Source: Marisa cornuarietis (Eukaryota; Mollusca; Gastropoda; Architaenioglossa; Ampullariidae). From it: a stretch of 64,000 bases of DNA. The notes under the pieces are model-generated. The model was given only the letters and a program-made list of their open reading frames with translations, had not been told where the DNA came from and ran no database searches. Each line of letters begins with the position of its first letter. Position 1 is the first letter of the stretch. Shown here piece after piece: positions 56,201 through 64,000 of this stretch. The position numbers were made by a program, and so were the translations under genes. The stretch spans positions 1,736,001 to 1,800,000 of the forward strand of contig SMMW01000001.1 in NCBI GenBank assembly GCA_004794655.1, given 5' to 3'.

Positions 56201-59200
56201 GCATAAAACATCTTTCTAGATTATTTCAAGACACAATGCTTAGAGTACATCGCAGGTTTTACTTATCATTTTCAACCAATCATCAGAATATGTACCAGCA
56301 CATAAAATTAGGTTCATTAAAATTAGTATTTTGGTATTTTCACATGAAACTACAGAAAAATATAAGAAAAACAAAACAAAACAGAACTGAGTCTCTCTGT
56401 TAGTTTTGCATCACAGCTATAACTACTTTAATTTAGACCATGTTTGTAGCTCTCATATGTAGCATCTGTAAAATCTTAGAGGTCCCCAAGTACTTTGTAT
56501 AAGGAGTTACCAGCACTGACGTTTTACTCAAGTGACTGAAAAACTAATTTGCAAAAAGACATACTGAAAAATACATCAAAAATTTGAAAAAAAAAGTTTT
56601 TCACTCCATTTACTCCATTTAAAATACCAATTTACTAAATACATCTAATACTTATACTTTTATGCAGTGCTAAGAGGGTTAAGTCCCATGCAAATACAAA
56701 TATATTTTCTATTTTGTCTTGATAAGGCTTTGATTCTGAATCTGAAAGTTTTTATTTAGAGGATGACTCTTTTGTTGTTTCTGGTGAAAAGAATGTGGAA
56801 GAATTTTTTTTTTAATTAGTGTTTTAGGCTGAGCCAGCAACTAAGGCTATTATCACGGCAAGGCAGCCAGCCCTGTAAACAGATGCCACATGCAGAGAAA
56901 GAACAGCGTGTCCGAGACAAGAAATGAACCCACAACAGCCAACCTTCATTGTATTGGTGACAGGCGCTAACCGTTGCGCCACCGGACCGCTCTGAATGTG
57001 GAAGAAGATAAATAAAATAGTTTACCTAAGAAAATATTTACCTACATACTTCTGTATATTTGCGTCAATCTATCCTGTTGCATTAGCATTGCAATTGTAA
57101 CTACCTGGTTAGCCGCCATTGTGACTGCATGCTTCAGTTTTTTTTAAAAAGGGACTGTCTCTTTACCCAGGCTATTTAAAACTCAAACTCTGCTAAGTCA
57201 TTCACTATGTTATCCAGCGGAAAAATATTCTTCCACACTAACCAATGGAAGCACATGGTATTTTGCATGTGGTTTGAGCTGTCAGAGTTGACAGATATTT
57301 TGTGTTGTCTTTTATTGTGCTTTAAAACTGTTAAATTTCATTAAAAATACATAGGCATTTTTTCCAATCTTCACTGATTTAATTCAATATGTATATATCA
57401 ATATCCATGCAAAAACTTGTGAACGAGAGCAGAAATACCAACCCAGCCATCAAAGAGTGTTGCACAGCACACGAAAAAAGGCCAACCCCTATATGCCAAT
57501 TTTTGTGTCGGGTACCATTTATCCTCACAAAATACATGATTTTTTCAGTCACAAAAAACAGAGACATATTCTGTTCAACATACGAAAAGTTATTCTTTAG
57601 TGTGATTTAAAAGTTATATTTCTGTTCCTAATAGTCCATAAAATACTTTGATTTGAAAATGAGCAATCTTTTTGTGCAGTCGCCCACTTTTCACCAGCAG
57701 GAAGGTGTATGTGCGGTACCTAACCAGAACTATAACTATTGTATACAACATTAAAAACAGTATCATGGCCTAAGAAACTTCTATACTCTGCACAAAAGTG
57801 CTAGAAAAAGGACCTGCTTTGATTCCCTTAGCAATTAGCACACAAAGACACTAAAAAAGTATTAAAAAAATTTGCGTAATAGGCACTTCATACTGGAAAA
57901 AGAAATATTTAAGAAAAAACACCTCCACGAGGAACATAACCCTGGTGTAGTGCTTGTGGCTGTGACTGTTGTAGAATGAGAGGGTAGGAGGTACTGGTCA
58001 AGTGCACTTCTGCTTCAACATTTGCTGGTTCCATTGCCTTTGATGCACTCAGCTTGGTTTCCCATAACTGTAAAAAACACACCAGCTATTTTGACTCAAA
58101 CTGTGTTTAGTTAGCTCTGTGAATCTTAATTTTTGCTGCATAATATATGCCACCATAATCACATCAGCAGTAAGCTGTCCACTTAAAGAAACAGTATCAA
58201 TGTGTTAAAACTTAAAATATGTTTTCTAACAAAACTTGTCTAAAAATAAAAATGATATTCTGCTTGCACCAAATTAAAATTAATATATTTATCGTCAAGC
58301 TGTCCATCTAAACAAGTATATGTTTATTGTACATATCTTTTGTTCTGCTATTTTAACAGTTGTTAGGAACCCTAGTGCAGTCTGCATAAAACACTATAAA
58401 AATATGTGGATGGGAGTAAAACCCTTAACTCCTCATTATAAAACTGCATACTAATAAATGTTTTTAAAAATTAATTCAAACAAATTAATTCATACAAACA
58501 ATAGCTAACAACATATCTATACAGAGTTATGAAAGGGACACAGCTCACAGTCGACATAAGTTCAAAAATACATAAAAATTGCCTCCCTTTGACTGTTAGT
58601 ATTTATACCTTAATTTTCCACATACAAAAAAATAAAAATTTGTATACACCATAATTATAAGACAAAAAGATACCAGTCATTACTGCTAGTATGTTCCAGA
58701 ACAGACGAATTCTAAAATTATTGTGATGCCATCTTTAATTTGTCATTTATGCTATGATTTAGATTAGACCTATGACTGAGACATTGTTCTTGCTATACTA
58801 TAAAACTAATATACAAAAGCTAATAAGACCTCTTATAATAGCCAACTTCAAGTACACAATGATCTCAAAATTAAGTACTAACACTACGAAGACAATCTTT
58901 TTTTTTTTGGTCTATGTGATCAGTAAAATTAAAGCATATGATTACTCTTAAATGTTTATAATTTGTGTAAATAAATTTCTACAAAACTTATTTTAAGACA
59001 GGAACAAAACAATATTAAAAGCTGAAATTTATATCTAGCATTTAAAGTATTCAAATTATTCAATAATAAAATAATGTACCTGTCTGAGCTCCTGAAGCAC
59101 CTGCTCATCAACACCTTCATCCAGAAAGGCTTCTTTCACATTGTTAATAACATCATCCACAACTGTTTTATACAGTGAACTCTGTTTAACACAGAAATAT

Positions 59201-60506
59201 TTTATTCATAATTAAAAGTAGAACACTTTCATTTTGATTTTTGTTAACTCTCTTGATTCGAAAAGCCAAGATTGTAGCTTTGCCGGGTAGCACAGGGAAG
59301 GCGATTTTCATTACTTTTTGTTGCAAAGTTCAAGTTTTCTCTTTTCCAAAAATGTATAGGTTTCTTGGTCTAATGTTTATCTCAGAGCAGCAATAATAAA
59401 AAAACAAACTTCACCCACTGTCGTCTTCGCAGTCTTCAGTTATAAGCCAGTCATTGTAATGTTACATTTTTATGTTGAACCAAGAGGGTGAAACCGATAA
59501 AATTAAATAGGTAATTAGCTTGTATAATTTTTGAAATAGTTTGCTAATAGTGAGTATATTAATAACCACTATGATCAGGCATGGAACTGCACACAACACT
59601 GCAGCATTTCATTCTGTTGCACACATCATCATATTGCTACATTAAAAAAAATATGAAGAGTATAACAAATATATGTACATGGTTCTTACTTTTATACGAA
59701 AGTAAAATTTACTCATTCCACTTTCATTAAATTTCATTTATTTTTCTTTTTGGGTCCACTTACTTGTGTATGCTATACTACATAGCACCAATAGGTACTA
59801 GAACTGTTATGAACTCATTTTAGTAGTTAAATATTGTTAGTGTGACAATGTATGTTGAAAATCTCCAGAAAACCATTGATTCTGGATAAATCATACAATC
59901 AGGTAAATTGTCACTTGAGAAGCCTTCAACTCGGGGAGTTTTAAGTTTCGATGTCCTAATTCAGGAGACATTGTTACCATGTGCTCTTTGTGAGTCTTTG
60001 TATTGTTGTGGTTGTTTCTCCTTTTCGACAAAAATGCAACAATATTAACTTTTTTCTACACTTATGAATACCATTTGCGACCTTCATGTGATTTAAAAAA
60101 ATCGTATTATTAATCATCACATTTTGAATATGTGCTTATGAAATCAGCACACAGGTATCTGTTGTAATTTTGCTTGACAGTGAGAGGGAGCTAAATGCGT
60201 CGCATTTGGGGTGTGGAGGTAACACCGACAGACTCGACGTTTGTCTTGAGAAGATTATCAGTTACAGCTGCATTCCACTAGGTATAATGCACTATGAAAA
60301 CAATTCAAAATATTTTCATCTTTATTCTGACCCGATTCGATCTTTTTCTAGTTCTAGGTCAAACTGCGCTACGATGTTAGGATTTTTGCTCGTCGTGTTC
60401 AGACGTTGACGAGAATTAAGGCGAGTGAAAATCTCTTTCTAATAGGGAGACGGAGATGAAATTATATATTACACCAAACACTCACGACTTGATTTGCGGT
60501 GGACAT
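50167..60506 (-). CDS. GTF2A1: Transcription initiation factor IIA alpha/beta precursor (gene span)
   Basis: TFIIA stabilises TBP on TATA DNA in the nucleus. Nine coding exons, in gene order: 60506-60486, 59181-59080, 58067-57923, 56027-55957, 55465-55357, 55123-54978, 54755-54618, 54441-54352 and 50274-50167. The total is 930 nt, 309 residues plus stop, against 376 in human. The N-terminal helical domain (SLYKTVVDDVINNV, FLDEGVDEQVL, LWETKL) and the C-terminal beta-barrel (EPLNSADDVSEEDPTELFD, VVVCQYDK, NKWKFTLKDGIMNLNGRDFV, ending SGDAEW) are strongly conserved. The middle is a Gln/Ala-rich linker followed by a QLDG Taspase-1 site and an acidic stretch. All splice sites are GT-AG and phases agree. 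The gene is complete and divergent from DCAF4. Confidence 0.97.
50850..51420 (-). pseudogene. Possible hAT-superfamily transposase relic
   Basis: Two alternating minus-strand frames together resemble the C-terminal half of hAT-type (ZNF862/KIAA1586-like) proteins: DRFPKDAGDVASAF, then YGDKELNILTDFFGK in the other frame, then FPNLLVLGKLCLLMLYDNAG followed by CERG. This recalls the conserved LA.LVL.IP.SNA..ER.FS dimerisation motif, with a shift before the FS. A basic IKSSRRSCL segment follows. At least two frameshifts and several stops show decay. No terminal repeats were found. The family call is tentative. Confidence 0.45.
52094..54040 (-). mobile_element. 5'-truncated non-LTR retrotransposon with TAA-repeat tail (copy 5, longest)
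   Basis: Minus-strand element inside the last GTF2A1 intron, same orientation as the gene. The 3' end (plus-strand left side) is a short TAA repeat followed by GTGAAGATTTTTATAGCGC and about 270 bases of 3' UTR; the RT frame lies at 52371-54026. An in-frame stop just upstream (about 54043) marks where homologous coding sequence is lost. No endonuclease domain is present, so the copy cannot be autonomous. A microsatellite tail and the RT motifs suggest the CR1/L2 side of the non-LTR tree; the clade was not tested. Confidence 0.93.
52371..54026 (-). CDS. Reverse transcriptase of the truncated non-LTR element
   Basis: An intact 551-codon frame. In order: NNYRPVSNLSFLSKIIEK (fingers), LLDLSAAFDTIDHSLLL (palm A, with the catalytic Asp), GVPQGSVLGPVLF (palm B), QSYADDTQLY (palm C, with the catalytic Asp pair), KLKLNDDKTEALL (D/E), then the thumb-like RLDYCNSLLAGCP and QRVQNSAARLV region, ending KTHLFLEHFS. 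The whole RT plus C-terminal domain is open, which implies recent insertion. The N-terminal endonuclease is missing through 5' truncation. The listed start is simply where the open frame begins, with a non-ATG codon; the true start lay upstream in the full element. Confidence 0.93.
   Translation of the reverse strand: MSGLLLAISVLDSISCDVLPGCSMSKFLPVSETDVKAVILKAKPTTCELDPMPTSLLLECLDTLLPAITNIVNVSLSSGVFPSLFKNAVVRPLLKKSTHDVNVLNNYRPVSNLSFLSKIIEKIVLTQLWAYLQEHHLIPQAQSAYRPFHSTETTLIKVTTDILSALDSGDVSPLTLLDLSAAFDTIDHSLLLHRLHTLYGISGPALSWFNSYLTDRTQTVSVDGQTSRPASLFCGVPQGSVLGPVLFILYTKPLSSCIRSHQVSHQSYADDTQLYCSTPPAESYSAISSIEACISDVKGWMLKNKLKLNDDKTEALLCHRRRHQPSLVSLPNHIKVGDSNITFTPSVRNLGFIVTDDMTLDRHVAAVCRSAYYEIRKISAIRHFLSTRATNTLVCAFVLSRLDYCNSLLAGCPSSLIQRLQRVQNSAARLVLRARKRDHVTPLLRFLHWLPVRSRIQYKLSVLCFNFFAGSCPDYFSELLIPYSPSRQLRSSSDDRILTVPVTRTTTYGHRTFGYCAAKQWNSLPFHIRHLPTTESFKSALKTHLFLEHFS
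54352..54441 (-). CDS. GTF2A1: GTF2A1 exon 8 (beta chain)
   Basis: 90 nt between TTTGTTTCAG and GTAGGC. It reads EPLNSADDVSEEDPTELFDA, then ENVVVCQYDK, nearly identical to the human EPLNSEDDVSDEE..ELFDTENVVVCQYDK region. Confidence 0.97.
54618..54755 (-). CDS. GTF2A1: GTF2A1 exon 7 (Taspase-1 site and acidic region)
   Basis: 138 nt between TTTATTTTAG and GTGAGT. It begins NQSGIIQLDGTGDTSSEEDE and continues with Asp/Glu/Asn repeats. QLDG at 54737-54726 fits the Q-[FILV]-D-G consensus at which Taspase-1 splits the precursor into alpha and beta chains. Confidence 0.96.
54726..54737 (-). other. GTF2A1: Taspase-1 cleavage motif (QLDG) in TFIIA precursor
   Basis: The codons CAG CTT GAT GGC are followed by TGDTSSEEDE. 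Human TFIIA alpha/beta is cut at QVDG in the same context. Val to Leu is allowed by the protease consensus. Confidence 0.85.
54978..55123 (-). CDS. GTF2A1: GTF2A1 exon 6 (linker)
   Basis: 146 nt between GCGGATTACCAG and GTGAGT. It reads GNGHFIVQNLAGGAAVAQGL and then TITIPQQTFVQSQSGQHVT. It is comparable with the human ANGAQYIFQPQ region and keeps frame to the acidic exon. Confidence 0.9.
55124..55956 (-). other. GTF2A1 introns around exon 5
   Basis: Apart from exon 5 (55357-55465), the two introns (55124-55356 and 55466-55956) are AT-rich and show no repeat or RNA feature that I recognise. Confidence 0.6.
55357..55465 (-). CDS. GTF2A1: GTF2A1 exon 5 (Ala/Gln linker)
   Basis: 109 nt between CTACATCCAG and GTAAAT. 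It encodes SGAAAAATMALPVGLF and QHQIAALGAGQAQNVTLQPT. It resembles the human linker's Ala-rich LALPAGVTP segment. Confidence 0.88.
55957..56027 (-). CDS. GTF2A1: GTF2A1 exon 4 (Gln-rich linker)
   Basis: 71 nt between TTTCCTGTAG and GTGAGC. It encodes VLATAAQQPQQTFPVSITN, then QAREL. Non-conserved linker, identified by splice phase and composition. Confidence 0.85.
56028..57922 (-). other. GTF2A1 intron with SINE
   Basis: 1.9 kb, AT-rich, containing one SINE (56804-56993) with target-site duplications. No other feature recognised. Confidence 0.7.
56791..57006 (-). mobile_element. tRNA-derived SINE (copy B) with 13-bp target-site duplications
   Basis: The direct repeat GAATGTGGAAGAA flanks the element at 56791-56803 and 56994-57006. 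On the minus strand it reads GCGGTCCGGTGGCGCAACGG then TTAGCGCCTGTCAC (A box), GGGTTCATTTCTTG (B box), a body with GAACAGCGTG...TTTCTCTGCATGTGGCATC and GTTTACAGGGCTGGCTGCC, GCCTTAGTTGCTGGCTCAGC, and an A-rich/AATT tail. This is the best-preserved of at least four pieces in the window. Confidence 0.93.
57923..58067 (-). CDS. GTF2A1: GTF2A1 exon 3
   Basis: 145 nt between TTTTTTACAG and GTGTTT. It starts LWETKLSASKAM (helical domain end) and passes into linker sequence with HLTSTSYPLILQQSQPQ. It ends after one codon base. Confidence 0.93.
58068..59079 (-). other. GTF2A1 intron 2
   Basis: About 1.0 kb of AT-rich sequence without recognised features. Confidence 0.6.
59080..59181 (-). CDS. GTF2A1: GTF2A1 exon 2 (N-terminal helical domain)
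   Basis: 34 codons between the acceptor TTAACACAG/TTAAACAG side (CAG adjoining 59182) and the donor GTACAT. It encodes SSLYKTVVDDVINNV, EAFLDEGVDEQVL and QELRQ, the most conserved part of the TFIIA alpha four-helix bundle. Confidence 0.95.
59182..60485 (-). other. GTF2A1 intron 1
   Basis: 1.3 kb, AT-rich, following the 7-codon first exon. A 79-codon open frame on the plus strand (60170-60409) has no recognisable features and is most likely chance. Confidence 0.6.
60486..60506 (-). CDS. GTF2A1: GTF2A1 exon 1 (start, 7 codons)
   Basis: ATG at 60506-60504 reads MSTANQV and ends at the donor GTGAGT. It continues in phase 0 into SSLYKTVVDD. Human TFIIA has a similarly short stretch (MANSANTNTVPK) before LYRSVIEDV. 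A TATA box lies 75 bases upstream. Confidence 0.88.
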
Positions 60507-60580
60507 GACTAGTCCGTGATGAAATCTATAAACTTCTCCTGATGGCTTCTCAGAAGCCGCCCTGCAGCTGTCGAGTCGTC

Positions 60581-60588
60581 CTTATATA
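60581..60588 (-). promoter_or_regulatory. TATA box of GTF2A1
   Basis: On the minus strand TATATAAG lies at 60588-60581, 75 bases upstream of the ATG at 60506. Normal TATA-to-start spacing would place transcription initiation near 60557, giving a 5' leader of about 50 bases. Position and strand fit the gene; initiation was not observed. Confidence 0.6.
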
Positions 60589-62065
60589 CAGGCAAGCAGT
60601 TACTTTGCTAGAGGGGGGTACTACAATATAGAAACTACGCGAAGATTCCCAGTGAATGCCAAGTCTCGCGATATCAAGCGTGAGAATGTTTAATAAGGGT
60701 TACACGAGCGGTATGATGCATGTGAAAGAAAGGGCAGTGGCAAAATACGCTGTTTAACACTTATTTTATTTCGACTTACTAGCTATGTTTAACAAAAAGG
60801 AGAAATTTATATAATTTTCGCAAATATCTTACGGATAATTCATTATTTATCTCTGGGTGGGTGACGGCGATCTAAGTAATTGCAACTCGATCCTCCAACC
60901 CCTCAAAAAAAAAAAAAAGAGAGAGAATGTGAAGCTGTGTGTCAGACATACGGAGATTGAGTTCGACGTACAGTATGTAAATCCGTGGAGAGACATATCG
61001 GGGCCGTGGTCATATAACGTTCTTCAAAGGGGTACTTTTGCGATATCGTTCTTATTTATCATTGGCTTATTATGATCAGGGGATGCCAGACTTTATATTG
61101 AAATCCATTTATACTATCGGGGACTTAACACTTGAATATGTCATATGTGTAGAGACCATAAATCGTGATAGTTTGATACTAACGATAATCTAGCAATAAG
61201 ACAAAGCTATAGTTGTGGCAAGTCGGTGGCCGTGCACAAACGCGCATTGGATGTGAGACTTGTTTACTTCGGCATTCTCTTTCCCCTTCAAAAAAATCGC
61301 AGATTTGCCCACAGAGGATATTCATCGCGAGATGAAGCATTATATTTCGTGATAAACCCATGAACGAACACTCGGGAGTCGGGAGCACAGACTTGCATGG
61401 TCACAGAAGTCTGTGCTCGGTAGTTTGCTAGCGATTTCCTCCCTCTCCCTTATCTATTATTACGACTTTGCTAAGGAGAGCGGATAAATCTAAGGGACAC
61501 TACTGTAGAAAACTGGTCGACGATATGCGATTAAACCACGAACTTGTATTAGCATACGTCGGTGTGCAAACGAACAAGAAAATAATTAATGCAGCTTATA
61601 TATGAATATAAAAACGATAGACTTTTGCGCTTATAAGGTAAATGAAATTGTGTATTGGATACTTTAAATGTATTGTGAATCATAGCTGATCAGTATACCC
61701 TCCTAAAATAACTTTCCTTGACCGATTTTAGTTTTGCTGTGTTATATAAATCTTGCATCAATACATCTACAGAGCCAATCCACAGACTAACAGCTTAATT
61801 TACCATTTTGCGAAAGGGGCACACCGAAAGCAGTTTATTTATGAATTCACTTTCGTTTAACGGTACTTATCAGCCGATCCTACTTTCGACCACTGCTGTT
61901 GCCGTAGGTGCAATGGATTACTACAGATGTTACGAAAATAAGAAATTATGTATCACATTATATTTATTTGAACTCATAGATTAATAAAAACTTATGTAAA
62001 ATAAAAGGTATCAAAATGTTAATTAACAATTCTGAAAAGAAATAATCACTTTTATCTCCTTGACA
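60589..62065. other. Shared upstream region of divergent GTF2A1 and DCAF4
   Basis: About 1.5 kb between the GTF2A1 TATA box and the splice acceptor preceding the DCAF4 start codon. It should contain the DCAF4 promoter and at least one non-coding 5' exon, which I could not place. TATAAAAA occurs on the plus strand near 61609, but nothing else ties it to a start. A poly-A stretch is at 60905-60918. Confidence 0.5.
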
Positions 62066-62071
62066 GGAATC

Positions 62072-62846
62072 ATGTACCAAAAGCAGAGGACAAGACATGG
62101 GAAGAAAAGGCAGTGCACTTCAGATGACAGATCTCTACAAAATGAATTTCAAAATCAAAACACAGACACTCCTGACAGCCAACAATGCCCAGCTGTTAGT
62201 GTTGTCACTGCTTCTTCTTCAACACATTCGTGTCACATATTGTCAGGAACAGCACTCTGTCAAATAGTTGGTAAGGCAAAAAATCACAGCAGTCATGACC
62301 TTGGAGAAAGTAATCAGTCCTCAAATACTAATGAACGACCTAGCCTTTCAAGAAAAGATCCATTATCGACCATGTCTGTGTGTGAATCAACAGCACAGAG
62401 CACTGTAACTCAAGCTTTGTGTAAAGGAATTAGATCAAAGGATAATAATACAAGCAGCTGTCATGGTGATGATCATCAACAAGGTGAAATAGAGAGACCA
62501 GATAAAAGCCTTAGCCTTACCAAAGATCAAGCATCTGTGAATAGACCGACCCATTGGAGGAAATCAGCTGGTGGACATCCAGTTAACACCAGTACAGGCA
62601 ATGCACCTGTTACTGGCAGGGGTTCATACCAAGGACATACAAAAAAAGTAAGGTATGGTCATGGCAATGGAAAACACAATAAACAAAGAGTCAATAACAG
62701 ATATATGAAGTTCTCTGGCACCCAAAAGTTATCGTGGCAGAATGACACAAAGCATTCCTCCAAACAGAGTGAAATTAATAGGAGCAGCACATCCACTTCA
62801 GAGCTGGGAAGCAGTTCAGTTGTCCAGGCTCGTGACACAGCCCTTG
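62072..62846 (+). CDS. DCAF4: DCAF4 first coding exon (serine-rich N-terminal extension)
   Basis: ATG at 62072 lies six bases after a CTCCTTGACAG acceptor, so a non-coding 5' exon is expected upstream. It reads MYQKQRTRHGKKRQ, similar to the basic start of human DCAF4 (RRRHGRR), followed by about 240 polar Ser/Thr/Asn/Gln residues without a fold. I place the donor at GTATCC (62847) after one codon base. This restores GAA and joins to IPGFYYDD, whereas the open frame itself would stop at 62863. The donor is weak but the only one fitting phase and homology. The segment is far longer than the roughly 75 residues before PGFYF in human. Confidence 0.85.
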
Positions 62847-63354
62847 GTATCCTTTGTGTATGAGTATCTCTTAAAAACAGTTTAAAAATAATTTCCTAAA
62901 GCCTCTCAAACATAAAACTATTTTCCTTAGTGTCTTCCATGTCATTTAAATGATACATGTAATGTATTGCTACATAGTTATCTGGCAACAAAGAAAACAT
63001 TCTAAATAATTTATTTAGTTTAAGAGATTATGTAGACTGCTTGCAGTGGATTTTGCTGTGGAGCAGAGAGTACAGGTACAAAACCTGCCAAGCTCAAGCT
63101 TGGGCTGGAAAACTCACCCTGCCAATCCAGCAGCTGTCTAAATCTTGTCAGAAATAGATATCTGAATTATCAGGGGAAGTAAGTAAAGGCAGCAGAATGA
63201 GAGGACCGGCTGTACAGTGAGCCCCTAACATTCACTGCCACTATGACCACTAGGCTTGGGACTTTTTTTTAATCGATGATTGGTGTTAGTTTCTTTTATG
63301 CCTCTGATAAAAAAAACGCCTCTTTTTTTGAAGTCTGCTTTAACAACATTGTAG
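62847..63354 (+). other. DCAF4 intron 1
   Basis: 508 bases between GTATCC and TTGTAG. No repeats or other features recognised. Confidence 0.75.
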
Positions 63355-64000
63355 AAATTCCAGGATTTTACTATGATGATGTGAAGAAAAGATATTTCAA
63401 GATCCTGCCAAGCCATGGGAATGTTAACGTTGTCACAAGGGAAGGACTGGCCAAGCAAAAGGCTGAATTACAACGTCAGAAAGATTTGCAGTCTATGAAC
63501 TCTAGTCATTTGGCTAAATCCCTTGCTACATCCAAGCCAGGACTATCCTCAAAACATTGCAGTTCAGTAATGTCCTTGGCCAATATTTTTATGAGCAGTT
63601 ACCAGAAGGGAGAGTACAGCCAGTCAGTACTTGAGAGAACACTGACACAAATGAATGCTTCTAACCTAAGACAGGTTGGCCAAAAAACTGTCTTCAGTGA
63701 ACCACTGGGATTGCACGAAAGAATAGAGCACATGCTGCAGCTAGAGTCCACCAAAGAGCATGACAATCTTCTCTGCCTCTGGTCTATTAAAGACACCATG
63801 ATTCAGCGTCTTCAGCTAGTGACTGTTAAGGAAGTTCCAAGAACTCGATCTGGTCACTTGTCTGTGTCATTTGACCCTGGTCATACCACAGTGCTGCAGA
63901 CGTGGAATAAGATAACCAATGTTTGCTGGTCAGACTTTCCTCAGTATCCAGGGCGAAAGTACATCTTGTACACTACCATGTGCCACACAAGCCAGGCAGT
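63355..64000 (+). CDS. DCAF4: DCAF4 second coding exon (partial, runs off window)
   Basis: After TTTAACAACATTGTAG it reads (E)IPGFYYDDVKKRYFKILPSH and GNVNVVTREGLAKQKAELQR, the diagnostic start of DCAF4/WDR21 (PGFYFDPEKKRYFRLLPGHN in human). Then come the SSYQKGEYSQSVLERTL region and the first beta-propeller strands (TRSGHLSVSFDPGHTTVLQ, ITNVCWSDFPQYPGRKYILY). It is open to base 64000 without a stop. DCAF4 is a WD40 protein that docks substrates on the CUL4-DDB1 ubiquitin ligase; most of the propeller lies beyond the window. Confidence 0.93.

Noticed and set aside
60170..60409. 79-codon plus-strand frame (SERELNASHLGCGGN...)
   Set aside because: Inside GTF2A1 intron 1 on the opposite strand, no recognisable domain, no conservation evidence available.

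Overview
This is animal nuclear DNA. It has spliced genes with GT-AG introns and low coding density, and it is rich in CA/GT, CTCA, CAC and TAA microsatellites. It carries non-LTR retrotransposons, tRNA-derived SINEs, a pogo/Tigger relic and a MITE-like element. The style of the receptor (a single type-A LGR with one exon per leucine-rich repeat and a very long cytoplasmic tail), together with the repeat content, suggests a lophotrochozoan, most likely a gastropod mollusc. The species cannot be fixed from the sequence alone.

Three protein-coding genes can be supported. (1) On the + strand, 7872-31163: a glycoprotein-hormone-receptor-like LGR (type A, FSHR/TSHR/LHCGR/insect Lgr1 group). I traced eleven exons by splice sites and reading phase: seven single-LRR exons, a last-LRR plus hinge exon, a second hinge exon, a TM1-TM2 exon, and a terminal exon with TM3-TM7 and a tail of about 365 residues. 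Together they encode 1083 residues with no frame break. The first exon (signal peptide and N-terminal cysteine cap) was not found and probably lies upstream of the window. (2) On the - strand, 60506-50167: a complete gene for the TFIIA alpha/beta precursor (GTF2A1), with nine coding exons, 309 codons, a conserved Taspase-1 site and a TATA box. (3) On the + strand from 62072 off the right edge: the 5' part of DCAF4 (a WD-repeat CUL4-DDB1 substrate receptor), with a long serine-rich N-terminal extension. GTF2A1 and DCAF4 are divergent neighbours sharing about 1.5 kb of upstream DNA. LGR and GTF2A1 converge across about 19 kb of gene-poor DNA.

The rest is introns and intergenic sequence with mobile-element debris. 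One non-LTR family with TAA-repeat tails has five 3'-end copies, all on the - strand. The longest (52094-about 54040) keeps a 551-codon reverse-transcriptase frame and sits in the last GTF2A1 intron. A second, unrelated non-LTR relic is at about 12240-13162. A tRNA-derived SINE family has at least four pieces, one with a perfect 13-bp target-site duplication. A Tigger transposase C-terminus is decayed in the LGR TM2-TM3 intron, and there is a possible hAT relic at about 50.8-51.4 kb. Several minisatellites are present, notably a 15-copy, 26-bp array at 4327-4716.

No bacterial-type operon, CRISPR or phage-like system is present. The most unusual biology visible is in the LGR: an R8/acidic hinge insert, a very long low-complexity tail ending in a PDZ-type motif, and Asn at the TM6 position where vertebrate receptors carry Asp.
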